Shown here: positions 36,262 to 46,127 of the stretch, piece after piece | Layout of the letters: the number at the start of each line of letters is the position of its first letter | Position numbering within the stretch: the first letter of the stretch is position 1 | Assembly: GCA_944390715.1 (NCBI GenBank) | Contig: CALXQS010000002.1 | Coordinates: forward strand, 1 to 64,000 | Length of the DNA stretch: 64,000 nucleotides | Direction of reading: 5' to 3' | Source of the DNA: an uncultured Duodenibacillus sp. | Lineage (GTDB): Bacteria > Pseudomonadota > Gammaproteobacteria > Burkholderiales > Burkholderiaceae_F | Notes under the pieces: model-generated | Told to the model about the DNA's origin: nothing | Databases searched by the model: none | The model's input: the letters and a program-made list of their open reading frames with translations, nothing else | Translations under genes and position numbers: made by a program

Positions 36262-39200
36262 CTAGCCCAGCTGCGGGATTTGGTTCTCAAGGCTAAAGAG
36301 TGTTCTGAGTTCGTCTGCCGGCAGGTCGCCGATCCATGTCTCGCCCGCAGAAACAGTCATGTCGGCCAGATCCTTTTTAGAGGATAGCAGTTCGTTGATG
36401 CGCTCCTCGAAGGTGCCGGATGTGACAAAGCGATAGACGATGACGTCTCGCCGCTGCCCGATGCGGTAGGCTCGATCGGTAGCCTGAGCTTCGACAGCAG
36501 GATTCCACCAAAGATCATAGTGAATGACGGCCGAGGCAGCCGTGAGGTTTAGGCCCGTTCCGCCGGCTTTGAGCGAGACGATAAGCGTGCGGACGCTGCG
36601 ATCTGTCTGGAAGCGGTCGACCATTTCTTGACGCTTGGAAGCTGGCACGCCGCCGTGAAGGAAGTCAACGCTTTCGCCTGCTGCAATTTGTATCCAAGTT
36701 TGGAGTCGTTCGCCCATCTCCCGGTACTGTGTGAAAATCAGAACCTTCCGATTGGCTTCGTGGCAGCGCTCGAGCGTATCGAGCAGTGCGGCTCCTTTGC
36801 CTGAATCAGGTCTCGGAGCTTTGCTTTTGAGATATTGAGAAGGAGAGTTGCAAATTTGCTTGAGTGCCGTGATGAGCTTGAGCACGGCACCACGGCGGAT
36901 GATGCGGGCAACGCCGCGCTTGGCGTCGTCGGCTTGCCTGGCTTCAAGTTCTATCTTCTCAATGCGGAGCATCGCAGCATTGAGTGTTTTTTGGTAAAGC
37001 CCGGCTTGTTCGGGCGTGAGCGTAGTGAACAAATCCATGCTGCTGCGCTCGGGCAAGTCGGCAATGATCGACTTGTCGCTTTTGAGGCGGCGCAGCATGA
37101 AAGGCGCCGTGAGACGACGAAAAGCCTGTGCGGCATGCTGGTCGTGAGCTGCTTCAATAGGAGCGGCAAAGGTGTTCTGAAAGTCGCGAGCTGACCCCAA
37201 CAGGTGCGGCTGCACGACGTCGAAAATTGACCAGTACTCCATCAGACGGTTTTCTACCGGAGTGCCGGTCATGGCAATCGTTTGTGCAATTCTGAGCGAG
37301 CGCACGGCCATGCTCTGCGAAGAAGCTGCATTTTTGATTGCCTGCGCTTCATCAAGAATCAACAGGCGCCAGCCGTAGTCAGCCAAGAGCTGCGCGTCGC
37401 GGCGTACGGTGCCGTAGGTTGTGAGCGTTATGTCGGGGGCCTTCTGCTTTGGGGGCAGGAAGCGGTTGGGACTGTGATAGATGTCTGTTGTCAGACCGGG
37501 GGAGAACTTCTTGATCTCACGCGCCCAATTTGCAAGAAGCGTCGTGGGTACGACGACAAGCACCTTGTTTTGGTCTAGTTCCCGGCTTTCCTTTAGGGCT
37601 GTGACGGCTGCAATGACCTGAAGCGTTTTGCCCAGTCCCATGTCGTCGGCAATCAAAGCTCCAAGGCCAAGCCTCAGATTTTTCATGAGCCAAGCGTAGC
37701 CTCGCTGCTGATAGGGACGCAGAGAGGCATGCAAGCCCGCAGGAGGAGCAATGTCGGCGACGGTGTTTAATTTTTGCAGTTGTTTCAAAACATCTGCGGA
37801 AAGACGCACTTCGCAGCCGTCAAATTCGCCGATAAATGCTGCACGCACTTTTTCTAAGTATGAGGGCTGCGGCTGCTCTCTGAGGGTGCGGACAAGCCTT
37901 GCCAGAGCTTCGGGATCAAGATAAACAAAATCATTGTCCAAGCGCACGACTTCTCCGGCGTGCTCTACAAGTTTTTGCATTTCTTCGGCAGATAGCTCCC
38001 GATCTCCGAGGGCGGCTTTCCATTCGAATTTTGAAAGAGCATCTTTGGCGAGCAGAGCATCGCTCTTTGTTTTGCCTGTTCCGACCGAGGCTACAAGTCG
38101 GGGAGTCAGCACGCGTCTTAGCGACTGCGGCAGCATGAGTATGACGCCCAACGCCGTCAGCACGGGCGCGGCGTCAAACAGAAACTCCTTAAGCTGCCTT
38201 GCATTCAGCGTGACCGGCCGGCCTTTGGTTTGCAGAATTTGCGTCAGAACAGGACAGGCCTCTGCCAAAGTCTTGAGTACATTGACAGCGGCAAGACGTT
38301 CACCCGCAAATGCTGGAGAAGTTAAAAGAGTCTTGAGCATGACGGGCTTAAGCTGGTCGTAGAACAAGCCGTCCTTTACGGTGTTTTGAGACGTTTGTGC
38401 GCTCGGCGGCATTGACGCGTCAGCATTTTGCTGTAGAGCATCGCCGGGATTTTTGCCTGCAGCTTGTCTGCCGAGAATGCCGAAATTGATTTTGACGCCG
38501 TCGGGATGCGTGCGTGCGGTGAGAACGGGCCTCCACGGGTAGCCGTCGCTTAAGAGAAAGGCACGGAAATAGCGTGTGAAAGCTTGTGTGAAGCTTTGCG
38601 GCGTACGGCCGTCGAGTTCAGAGACGCTCTGACAGGATGCCAAAAGATATTGAGGTTCAGGATCGATGTTTTCGGCAGCATCGGCAATGAAGCTGTTGAT
38701 GATGGCAGAAAGCACAAAGAGAACCGCATGCTGCGCAAAACGAGGATCTTCGGTATTGAAGTCGATGGTTGGATCTATCAATGAAGCTGCCCAGGGGCTG
38801 ATGCCGCGGGCTAGATCCTCAATCAAGCGGGATGTTTGCGGTTCGTGCACCATCGGCGTCCACCAAAGGCGGGGACAGAGATCGGCGTCGCGTCGAGCAA
38901 TGATGGGAATAGGCGCGAGCGCCTCTGCTGACAAAAGCGCCAGAGCCCCCTTGGCAAGCGCTTGAAAGCATTCAACCTGTGCCGGCATCTGCTCGACGGC
39001 AAGCGCAGCAGCGGCAAGAAGGCATCGGGCAAGGGCGCCGCGACGGGATTCTTGGCGCTGTTCGCAGCTTGCCGTGCGCGCCCGGGGCTTCTTGTAGATG
39101 ACTCTTGTAAAGCAAGCCGTCTCTGCGCCAGCAACAATGCCGGCTGCAGGGTGCACGAGGGCATGTTTGCCCCAAGCCTTGTCATCAAAGCCGGTGTTCA

Positions 39201-40041
39201 CAAGCAGCGCTCGACGAATTTCTTCAGGCTGGTCGCTTTCGATCAAAGCCGACTTTGCCTTTGTCATGCGGGCAGCCCGATGCAGCAGAACGCGCAGTTG
39301 GCTGCGCATGCTTTCTTTGGAGAAAGGACGGAATTTCTCCGGCAACAGTGCCGCAAGCGTTTCCGACATGTTCGGCAGCTCTGTAAAGTCGATGTTTCTC
39401 AATACCTTCAGGGCTTGTTCTTCGCTGAGCGTTTCTGGCGCGGACAGACCTTTGGCGGCATCTTTGAGAAATTCAAAAGGCAGCTTGGGGCGTTCTTGTT
39501 CGATGCTGCGAAGATCGACCCCGCGTTTTTTCATTTCTTCCTGCAGATCAATGCCGCGCGTGAGAAACACAAAAAAAGGGTCGCGGTCGATTTGATCGAG
39601 CAGCAAATAAAAAAGGGCGGCAAGGTGTTTGCAAAAGGGCGACACGTCCGGACAGCTGCAGTCAGGGTGCAGATCAGTCCAATGCGAAGGGAAAAGGTTG
39701 ATTTTGAATGAGTTGCAGATGTCAAGAAGCTGCGCGGGCAATTCTCCGTCAATGATTTGCGCGGCTAGAGATGGTGCGCCGGCAACGGCAGCGATGAGCT
39801 TGCTGCGGCGATCTGCTTCAATGGGGGTAAAGCGAAACCTTACCTCGTAAGGCGCGTAGGCGCTTCCCTCGACAAGAGCCGAGAGAGTCAGCGTCGTTTT
39901 GTCAAACTCTACGTTGAAGACTTTCCCTGACTGGTAGTACGCGCGTCCTCGGCCGAGACGGTTTTCATCAGGAACGCCGCTGAGGGCTTTGAGCCAGGCT
40001 GCGCCCCACCAAGTTTGTCCGTAAGTGCGTCTTTTGGCCAT
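36262..40041 (-). CDS. SWIM zinc-finger SNF2-family helicase-like ATPase
   Basis: A 1259-aa DNA-dependent ATPase of the bacterial SNF2 group. The N-terminus opens TYGQTWWGAAWLKAL and contains a SWIM zinc finger CSCPDVSPFCKH near residue 130. A long, poorly conserved middle (about 170-750) follows. The C-terminal 470 residues hold the SF2 motor: LRPYQQRGYAWL, Walker A IADDMGLGKT, DEAQ motif II LLILDEAQAIKN, AMTGTPVENR, then the second RecA lobe with VLIFTQYREM, LKAGGTGLNLTAASAVIHYD and the DRAYRIGQRR arginine finger region. ATG 40041 is chosen because the SWIM proteins start there. Genes of this class have been linked to DNA repair and antiphage roles, but nothing here fixes the role. It is a stand-alone gene. 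Confidence 0.9.
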   Translation of the reverse strand: MAKRRTYGQTWWGAAWLKALSGVPDENRLGRGRAYYQSGKVFNVEFDKTTLTLSALVEGSAYAPYEVRFRFTPIEADRRSKLIAAVAGAPSLAAQIIDGELPAQLLDICNSFKINLFPSHWTDLHPDCSCPDVSPFCKHLAALFYLLLDQIDRDPFFVFLTRGIDLQEEMKKRGVDLRSIEQERPKLPFEFLKDAAKGLSAPETLSEEQALKVLRNIDFTELPNMSETLAALLPEKFRPFSKESMRSQLRVLLHRAARMTKAKSALIESDQPEEIRRALLVNTGFDDKAWGKHALVHPAAGIVAGAETACFTRVIYKKPRARTASCEQRQESRRGALARCLLAAAALAVEQMPAQVECFQALAKGALALLSAEALAPIPIIARRDADLCPRLWWTPMVHEPQTSRLIEDLARGISPWAASLIDPTIDFNTEDPRFAQHAVLFVLSAIINSFIADAAENIDPEPQYLLASCQSVSELDGRTPQSFTQAFTRYFRAFLLSDGYPWRPVLTARTHPDGVKINFGILGRQAAGKNPGDALQQNADASMPPSAQTSQNTVKDGLFYDQLKPVMLKTLLTSPAFAGERLAAVNVLKTLAEACPVLTQILQTKGRPVTLNARQLKEFLFDAAPVLTALGVILMLPQSLRRVLTPRLVASVGTGKTKSDALLAKDALSKFEWKAALGDRELSAEEMQKLVEHAGEVVRLDNDFVYLDPEALARLVRTLREQPQPSYLEKVRAAFIGEFDGCEVRLSADVLKQLQKLNTVADIAPPAGLHASLRPYQQRGYAWLMKNLRLGLGALIADDMGLGKTLQVIAAVTALKESRELDQNKVLVVVPTTLLANWAREIKKFSPGLTTDIYHSPNRFLPPKQKAPDITLTTYGTVRRDAQLLADYGWRLLILDEAQAIKNAASSQSMAVRSLRIAQTIAMTGTPVENRLMEYWSIFDVVQPHLLGSARDFQNTFAAPIEAAHDQHAAQAFRRLTAPFMLRRLKSDKSIIADLPERSSMDLFTTLTPEQAGLYQKTLNAAMLRIEKIELEARQADDAKRGVARIIRRGAVLKLITALKQICNSPSQYLKSKAPRPDSGKGAALLDTLERCHEANRKVLIFTQYREMGERLQTWIQIAAGESVDFLHGGVPASKRQEMVDRFQTDRSVRTLIVSLKAGGTGLNLTAASAVIHYDLWWNPAVEAQATDRAYRIGQRRDVIVYRFVTSGTFEERINELLSSKKDLADMTVSAGETWIGDLPADELRTLFSLENQIPQLG

Positions 40042-40227
40042 AAAAGAGAGAAAAAACAAGAGATCGGAATTTTAAAGGGTGCGGGCAGGCAGAAATGCCG
40101 ATTCGCATCGACGGAAGAAGCAGGACGGAACAGGAATTGTAGAAGCATAGAAGGTGCAAATTTTCTTTGCCGGCGGGGTGGTTGCTAAAATAGCCATTTC
40201 CTTCGTTTTCCATGTTTCTTTACGACA

Positions 40228-40719
40228 ATGGTTTTGGCTGTCTATCCGGGCACATTTGACCCGATGACTCTTGGGCATGAAGACGTGCTTGATCGGGCCC
40301 TGTCGCTTTTTGGGCGCGTGATCGTGGCGGTTGCCAAGAGCGAGCGCAAAAAGCCGCTTTTTACGCTCGAGGAAAGACTTGATCTCGCCCGAGAGCTCGT
40401 GCGCGGCAAACCAGGCGTAACGGTGATGGGCTACGAAGGGCTCTTGTGTGATTTCGTGCATGAACAAGGTGCCCGAGTGATTGTGCGCGGCGTGCGCGCG
40501 GTGAGCGATTTCGAATATGAATTTCAGCTTGCCGGCATGAACCGCGAACTGGCTTCCGAGGTGGAGACGGTGTTTTTGATGCCGGCGTTGCCGTATCAGT
40601 TCGTGAGCGGCAGTTTTGTGCGTGAAATTGCATCCATGGGAGGCGACGTCTCGAAATTTGTCTCGCCTCTGACCAAACAGCTGCTCGAAAAGAAATTTTC
40701 TATGAATCGGGCCGGCTGA
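40228..40719 (+). CDS. coaD: Phosphopantetheine adenylyltransferase
   Basis: Transfers AMP from ATP to 4'-phosphopantetheine to give dephospho-CoA. The T/HxGH nucleotidyltransferase motif is [35 protein letters not shown] and the C-terminal [19 protein letters not shown] are CoaD-specific. 163 aa is normal. Followed after 38 bp by the ferredoxin gene, a pairing common in Betaproteobacteria. Confidence 0.96.
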   Translation: MVLAVYPGTFDPMTLGHEDVLDRALSLFGRVIVAVAKSERKKPLFTLEERLDLARELVRGKPGVTVMGYEGLLCDFVHEQGARVIVRGVRAVSDFEYEFQLAGMNRELASEVETVFLMPALPYQFVSGSFVREIASMGGDVSKFVSPLTKQLLEKKFSMNRAG

Positions 40720-40757
40720 CGGATGAAAATATATTTCGAGACAAGGAAAATAAAACC

Positions 40758-41060
40758 GTGTCGTTGATCATTACCGACGAGTGCATCAACTGCGACGTCT
40801 GCGAACCCGAGTGCCCTAATCAGGCGATATTTTTTGGTGCGGAGCACTATCAAATTCGTCCCGGCCGCTGCACTGAATGCGTGGGGTTTTACGATTCTCC
40901 GCAGTGTCAAAAGCTCTGCCCGATCGAGGGGGGCATCATCGTTGATGCACAACGTGCGGAAACGCTCGAAGAGCTTCAGCGCAAGGCGGTGCGTCTGAGA
41001 ATCGGCGCAGGACTGGATCAGTTGATCCGGAATCAAGACAAATCTGAATCACAAAACTAA
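40758..41060 (+). CDS. yfhL: YfhL-family 2[4Fe-4S] ferredoxin
   Basis: A 100-aa electron carrier with two cubane clusters. The first motif is CINCDVCEPECP; the second is CTECVGFYDSPQCQKLCP, with the enlarged spacing typical of the YfhL/Allochromatium-type ferredoxins. It starts at a GTG (40758). The C-terminal helical tail is usual for this group. Downstream of coaD and probably cotranscribed. Confidence 0.92.
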   Translation: MSLIITDECINCDVCEPECPNQAIFFGAEHYQIRPGRCTECVGFYDSPQCQKLCPIEGGIIVDAQRAETLEELQRKAVRLRIGAGLDQLIRNQDKSESQN

Positions 41061-41134
41061 ATTCAATTAAATTCGGGTGTTGAGAGACTGTTTTTTTAGA
41101 GGTTTTTCGATATCTGAACACGAAGGGAAACACA

Positions 41135-42688
41135 ATGCAACCTTATGCTGCTGAGTGGTGGTCTATTCTGCCGCCGATTGTTGCCATCGGTCTGGCTCTG
41201 TTGACCAAGGAAGTTTTCTCCTCGCTGCTGGTGGGCATCTTTACCGGAACGCTCATATACGCCTGCGGGACCAATGCCAACATTCTGATGGGCACCATGG
41301 AGACGGCCTTTTCATTGATGGCCAAGAAGGTGGACTTCAATATTCTGATCTTCTGCTCATTGTTGGGCGCTCTGGTTTATTTGATTAGTCTTTCCGGCGG
41401 CACGGTTGCCTATGGGAAGGCTTCGACCAAGGTCATTAAAGGGCGCCGCTCATCACTGCTTTCGACAAGCGGGCTGGGCATCGCCATTTTCATTGACGAC
41501 TATTTCAACTGCCTGACCGTAGGCACGGTGATGCGCCCGATCACTGACTTCTACAAGGTCAGCCGCGCCAAGCTTGCCTACATTATCGACAGCACGGCGG
41601 CTCCCGTGTGCATCATTGCTCCCATCTCGTCCTGGGCTGCGGCAGTCGGATCAAGCCTCAAGGATACGGGAGCCTTTGACAGCGACATTGGGGCGTTTGT
41701 GGCGACGATTCCCTGGAACTTCTATGCTTTGCTGTCGCTCTTCCTGGTCTTTTTCCTTTGCACGACCAACCTCGACTTTGGGCCGATGCGCCGTTCGGAA
41801 CTGCGTGCAGCCCAAGGCATTGCAACCGAGGGGCCGGCAGCAGAGGCCGAAGAGCTCAAATACAACCCGAGAGGCACAATTTGGGATATGCTCGTGCCGT
41901 TGCTGGCGTTGATGCTTTTTGCCGTCTTGGCGCTGATGTATACGGGCGGCTACTGGGGAGCTGATCCGAAGTTCCATGGCTTTCAGGCTGCCATTGGAAA
42001 TTCTTCTGCATCTATCTCGCTTGTGTTTGCTTCGTTCGGCGCTCTGATTGTGGCGCTGCTCATGTATGTGCCTCGCAAGCTCATGAGCTTCGGAGATTTT
42101 TTCTCTGGATCGGTGGAAGGCATGAAGCTGATGCTGCCGGCAAACATCATTCTTATCCTGGCATGGACTTTGTCGGGTGTGTGCCGCGATCTGCTCTCGA
42201 CGCCGCAGTTCATGCAGCAGCTTGTGACGAGCTCAGGCATGAGCGCCATGTTCCTGCCCGTGATCGTGTTTGCGATTGCCGCATTTTTGTCTTTTTCGAT
42301 GGGTACGGCCTGGGGAACATTCGGCATTCTGATTCCGATTGTCGTGCCGATTATTCAAGCGCTCGATCCGGCACTGACGGTCGTGGTGCTGTCGGCAACT
42401 CTGGCAGGATCAGTATTCGGCGACCACTGCTCCCCCATTTCCGATACGACGATTTTGTCTTCTGCGGGAGCCCAGTGCAGCCATATGGAGCATGTTTCAA
42501 CACAGATTCCTTATGCCGTGCTGGTGGCCGTTTGTGCTGGCTTGGGGTATCTGGTGGCCGGCATTTCCGGCGGCAGTCTCGTGCTTTCGATGGGGACAGC
42601 CTTTGTGGCTCTTGTGGCGGCGACGGTGACGCTGCATATGCTCGGCAATAAGAAGCGAGAGTATCAGGCCGATATCAGCACTCACTGA
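41135..42688 (+). CDS. NhaC-family Na+/H+ antiporter-like transporter
   Basis: A 517-aa inner-membrane transporter with about 11-12 hydrophobic helices. The family signature IFIDDYFNCLTVGTVMRP lies in the first half, and GSVFGDHCSPISDTTILSSAGAQCSHMEHVSTQIPYA near residue 450 is diagnostic of the NhaC/YfgM-like ion-transporter superfamily. AAGGGAAA precedes the ATG. Members exchange Na+/H+, malate-lactate or amino acids; the substrate cannot be assigned. A strong terminator follows, so it is a single transcription unit. Confidence 0.88.
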   Translation: MQPYAAEWWSILPPIVAIGLALLTKEVFSSLLVGIFTGTLIYACGTNANILMGTMETAFSLMAKKVDFNILIFCSLLGALVYLISLSGGTVAYGKASTKVIKGRRSSLLSTSGLGIAIFIDDYFNCLTVGTVMRPITDFYKVSRAKLAYIIDSTAAPVCIIAPISSWAAAVGSSLKDTGAFDSDIGAFVATIPWNFYALLSLFLVFFLCTTNLDFGPMRRSELRAAQGIATEGPAAEAEELKYNPRGTIWDMLVPLLALMLFAVLALMYTGGYWGADPKFHGFQAAIGNSSASISLVFASFGALIVALLMYVPRKLMSFGDFFSGSVEGMKLMLPANIILILAWTLSGVCRDLLSTPQFMQQLVTSSGMSAMFLPVIVFAIAAFLSFSMGTAWGTFGILIPIVVPIIQALDPALTVVVLSATLAGSVFGDHCSPISDTTILSSAGAQCSHMEHVSTQIPYAVLVAVCAGLGYLVAGISGGSLVLSMGTAFVALVAATVTLHMLGNKKREYQADISTH

Positions 42689-42718
42689 TGTACGGAAAAA
42701 ATAGTGATTTCTTCTATG

Positions 42719-42751
42719 CGCGTCCGAAGCTGATTTGCCTCGGGCGCGTTT
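42719..42751 (+). terminator. Terminator of the NhaC-type gene
   Basis: CGCGTCCGA (42719-42727) pairs with TCGGGCGCG (42740-42748) over 9 bp with one G-U, followed by TTT. It lies 30 bp past the transporter stop and ahead of lptF. Confidence 0.7.
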
Positions 42752-42812
42752 AGAATAACCAGATGCTTTCTTTCATCAGTTTTTCCAGCTTTGGCACAAA
42801 AGTCCCGACGCC

Positions 42813-43937
42813 ATGATTTTCAGACGATTGCTAGTCAATGAGTTAGCCAGCAGCGCCGGAGGCGTCTTTACGGTGCTTTTTTCCATTGTGCTGACGGTGG
42901 GGTTGGTGACCATTCTTGGTCAGGCGGCCGGCGGCAGCGTGGATTCGCGGTCTGTGTTTGAACTGATGGTTTACTCCTCGCTTACCAACCTTCCGGCTCT
43001 GCTGGCGTTGTCAATCTTCATCGCCATTTTGATGGTCATGATCCGCAGCTGGCAGGACAGCGAAATGGTGGTGTGGTTCAGCTCCGGCGGGCTGAGTCTG
43101 CTCAGATGGATTTCACCGGTGCTGCGCTTCTCGCTGCCGATGATCGTGCTCGTTGCTCTGATATCGCTTGTTGTTACCCCTTGGGCAAAGGCGCAGATTG
43201 AACGAACGTCGCAGCAATTTGAACAGCGCGACGATGTCAATCGGATTTCCCCTGGACGCTTTATTGAAACAGAGGGGGGAGCGCGTGTTTTTTTCATTGA
43301 AGAAGTCAGCGAAGACGGCACCCGGATCAAGAATGTCTTCATGAGTCAAAGAAGCGGACGCGGCGAGACGATTCTCAAGGCGGATTCGGGAGAAATTCGC
43401 GTTAATGAAAACGGCATTCGCTACGTTGTGCTCAAAAACGGCCGACGTTATGACACCAGTGAAAAAGCTGATGCCGCGTGGCGCGTTGTCGATTTTGACA
43501 ACTACGAACTCAGACTTGAGAGCAAGGCGGATCAGGCCTACGCCAGCCGTGATGTTGAAGAGCTTCCGCTCGACAGACTGCTGAGGCTTGATACGCCGGT
43601 AGCAAAGGCTGAGTTGGTCTGGCGCTTGTGTTGGCCCTTGGCCGCGTTCAACCTGGCTCTTTTGGCAATCCCGCTGTCGTATACGAATCCCAGAGCAGGC
43701 AAGAGCTTGAGTCTGTTGCTGGCGGTGCTGATATTCATTCTTTATCTCAACGGCATCTCAATGGCCGAGACTTGGGTTAAGACTGAGCGTGTGCCGTGGT
43801 TCGTTGCGCTGGCCGGCCTCAACGGAGCCGTATTCATTCTGACGGCGCTTCTTTTTGTGCGGCGCGTCTGGATGCAGCGCTGGCTGCCCCTGTCATTGAT
43901 CGAGCTGCCGTACAAGATTTTCGGAGGCCGCAAATGA
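42813..43937 (+). CDS. lptF: LPS export permease LptF
   Basis: One of the two membrane subunits of the LptB2FG complex that lifts LPS out of the inner membrane. 374 aa. Three helices at the N-terminus (about residues 15-120), a periplasmic beta-jellyroll (about 130-265: FIETEGGARVFFIEEV...GEIRVNENGIRYVVLKNGRRYD) and three C-terminal helices. AKAELVWRLCWPLAAFNLALLAIPLS is a typical LptF coupling and transmembrane segment. The stop overlaps the lptG start as ATGA. Confidence 0.94.
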   Translation: MIFRRLLVNELASSAGGVFTVLFSIVLTVGLVTILGQAAGGSVDSRSVFELMVYSSLTNLPALLALSIFIAILMVMIRSWQDSEMVVWFSSGGLSLLRWISPVLRFSLPMIVLVALISLVVTPWAKAQIERTSQQFEQRDDVNRISPGRFIETEGGARVFFIEEVSEDGTRIKNVFMSQRSGRGETILKADSGEIRVNENGIRYVVLKNGRRYDTSEKADAAWRVVDFDNYELRLESKADQAYASRDVEELPLDRLLRLDTPVAKAELVWRLCWPLAAFNLALLAIPLSYTNPRAGKSLSLLLAVLIFILYLNGISMAETWVKTERVPWFVALAGLNGAVFILTALLFVRRVWMQRWLPLSLIELPYKIFGGRK

Positions 43938-45070
43938 GAGTCGTAACGCGGCATCTGGCCAAGGAAATTTTGATTTCGACGGGATTTGTGCTGATATCCC
44001 TCGTGGCTCTGATTGCTTTTTTTGATCTTGTGGGGCAGGCAAAAAACATCGGCAACCGCTATGACTTCAGCATGGCGCTGTTTTTGACGGTCTTAAAGCT
44101 TCCGTCTCGCCTTTATGAGGTGATGCCGATAGCGGCGCTGCTCGGGGCTGTTTATACGATGAGCCGCTGGGCAGCGAATTCAGAGTTTACGATTCTGCGC
44201 ATCTCCGGCTTGTCGCCCCTAAGGCTGGCCGTCATGCTCATGGTTCCGGCCTCGGTTCTGATTGCCGCGACGTACGCACTCGGCGAGTGGGTGACGCCGG
44301 CTGCGGACAAGATGCGAGGCGAGATGCGCACAATACTGTTTGACCGCACGCTGACCGCGCGCGGCTACGCATCAGGCGTATGGGTCAAGGATACGGTTGA
44401 GTCCGGCGCGGCCGGGGATGTAACGATGCGTTTTGTCAATGTGCACAATCTGATCGCCGGCGAAGACAGTCGCACGGGAGCGTGGCGCGTCTTCGAGTTC
44501 AATGACAAGGGCGAGCTCGTTCGCATCTTGCACGCGCCTGAGGCCAACTACATTCCAAACTCGGGCTGGCATCTGAAGGATGCCACAGTCGAGACCCTTC
44601 CGCGAGTGACGCGTGATGAAAACCCGATGGTTGAGGCCAGTACGTTTAGGCGCGGCGCTGATGTTTTGCTGGTGTCAGACATGCGGCCTGATATTTTGGG
44701 TGTTTTGACAATTAAGCCAGAACGCATGGGCATAGCGGATCTGTGGAGCTACATTGCGCATTTGGAGGAAACGCGGCAGACGACGGAGCGCTATGAAGTG
44801 GCGCTCTGGTCGAAGATTTTTTACCCGATTGCCATTTTTGTGATGCTCGCTGTGGCTATGCCTTTTGCCTATCTCAATGTCAGAAGCGGCGGCGTGTCCA
44901 TTCGCATCTTTGTAGGGTTGATGATCGGCATATCCTTCTACGCCCTTAATAATATTTTCTCGTTCATGGGCATTCTCAATACGTGGCATCCGATGGTGGT
45001 GGCGCTGCTGCCGTCAACAATCATGCTTGTCTTTGCATCCATTGCCATGTGGGTTGTTGAAAGACGATAA
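43934..45070 (+). CDS. lptG: LPS export permease LptG
   Basis: Partner of LptF in the LPS transporter, 378 aa from ATG 43934 (MRVVTRHLAKEIL). The first helix, the KLPSRLYEVMPIAALLGAVYTMSRWAANSE coupling region and the periplasmic jellyroll (about residues 105-260) are present; C-terminal helices begin after SKIFYPIAIFVMLAVAMPFAYL. The four-base ATGA overlap with lptF indicates translational coupling. A GC stem terminates the operon. lptB and lptC are not here. Confidence 0.94.
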   Translation: MRVVTRHLAKEILISTGFVLISLVALIAFFDLVGQAKNIGNRYDFSMALFLTVLKLPSRLYEVMPIAALLGAVYTMSRWAANSEFTILRISGLSPLRLAVMLMVPASVLIAATYALGEWVTPAADKMRGEMRTILFDRTLTARGYASGVWVKDTVESGAAGDVTMRFVNVHNLIAGEDSRTGAWRVFEFNDKGELVRILHAPEANYIPNSGWHLKDATVETLPRVTRDENPMVEASTFRRGADVLLVSDMRPDILGVLTIKPERMGIADLWSYIAHLEETRQTTERYEVALWSKIFYPIAIFVMLAVAMPFAYLNVRSGGVSIRIFVGLMIGISFYALNNIFSFMGILNTWHPMVVALLPSTIMLVFASIAMWVVERR

Positions 45071-45075
45071 AAGAA

Positions 45076-45123
45076 AAAAGAAGCGGAAAGATCGAAACAA
45101 AATCGAACTTTCCGCTTTTTTGA
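45076..45123. terminator. Bidirectional terminator between lptG and the ABC ATPase
   Basis: AAGCGGAAAG (45081-45090) pairs with CTTTCCGCTT (45108-45117) over 10 bp. T runs flank it in both directions (TTTTTT on plus, TTTTTTC on minus), which suits two convergent genes. Confidence 0.8.
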
Positions 45124-45160
45124 GGCCTGCGTCTGCTGGCAGCAGAGGCCAGCAGAAAAA

Positions 45161-45895
45161 TCAGTGCGAGAGAATCTTCGAGAGGAATTTCTGAGCGCGT
45201 TCCGAGCGGGGCGAGTCAAAGAATTCTTCCTTCTTTGCATCTTCAAGGATTTCGCCGGCCTCCATAAAGACCACGCGGTCGGCCACCTTGCGGGCAAAGC
45301 CCATTTCGTGCGTAACGACCATCATCGTCATGCCTTCGCGAGCAAGTTCCACCATGACATCGAGCACTTCATTGATCATTTCAGGGTCAAGAGCTGATGT
45401 CGGTTCGTCAAAGAGCATGCAGACCGGGTCCATTGCCAAAGCGCGGGCAATGGCAACGCGCTGCTGCTGACCGCCGGAAAGTTGACCCGGGTACTTGGAA
45501 GCATGTTTGAGCAGGCCGACGCGATCCAAAAGGGAAAGACCGCGTTCAGTGGCTTCTTCGCGGCTGCGGCCGAGAACCTTCATTTGCGCAAGCGTCAGAT
45601 TGTCAGTAATCGACAGATGCGGGAAAAGCTCAAAGTGCTGAAAGACCATGCCGACGTGCGAACGCAGTTTGGGCAGATCCGTTTTGGGGTCTCCGACGTT
45701 GATGCCGTTGATGAGGATTTCACCTTGCTGGAACGGCTCGAGAGCATTGACCGTCTTGATGAGCGTCGATTTGCCAGAGCCCGAAGGGCCGCACACCACC
45801 ACCACTTCACCCTTTTCAACGGAAGTGTTGCAGTTTTTCAGAACCTGAAATGAGCCATACCACTTGCTCACGTTCTTAATTTCAATCATCGGCAT
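45161..45895 (-). CDS. Orphan polar amino-acid ABC ATPase (GltL/GlnQ type)
   Basis: A 244-aa ABC ATPase of the glutamate/aspartate/glutamine importer class: Walker [10 protein letters not shown], signature [15 protein letters not shown], Walker [14 protein letters not shown] and H-loop VVTHE. I start at ATG 45895 (MPMIEIKNV) where AAGGA lies at a good distance; TTG 45922 is rejected. Unlike the complete importer at 9142-11510, no permease or binding protein adjoins it. It probably serves permeases encoded elsewhere. It is divergent from the patatin gene. Confidence 0.9.
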   Translation of the reverse strand: MPMIEIKNVSKWYGSFQVLKNCNTSVEKGEVVVVCGPSGSGKSTLIKTVNALEPFQQGEILINGINVGDPKTDLPKLRSHVGMVFQHFELFPHLSITDNLTLAQMKVLGRSREEATERGLSLLDRVGLLKHASKYPGQLSGGQQQRVAIARALAMDPVCMLFDEPTSALDPEMINEVLDVMVELAREGMTMMVVTHEMGFARKVADRVVFMEAGEILEDAKKEEFFDSPRSERAQKFLSKILSH

Positions 45896-46127
45896 CGGAG
45901 GCGATCCTTTTTCACAAGTCAAAACGAATTAAGAGGTCAGTCTGCCTTAAAGACCACAGAACAGCAAATTTTAGAGCAACCGGCCGAACGATGAAAAATT
46001 TTTCTTTGTCAAAGGACTCTTTTTTTGGTGCCAAGTTCGAGAATTGATCAGCCCTGCGCAATGACGCAGTGCTGTAAAAAAGCTAAACTCAAAAGAGTTT
46101 TTGTTCGTTAAAACGATCCTTCTACAC

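Noticed and set aside
36262..40041. Antiphage defence island around the SNF2 gene
   Set aside because: Its neighbours are rsmD and coaD, both housekeeping; no nuclease, methylase or toxin partner is present.
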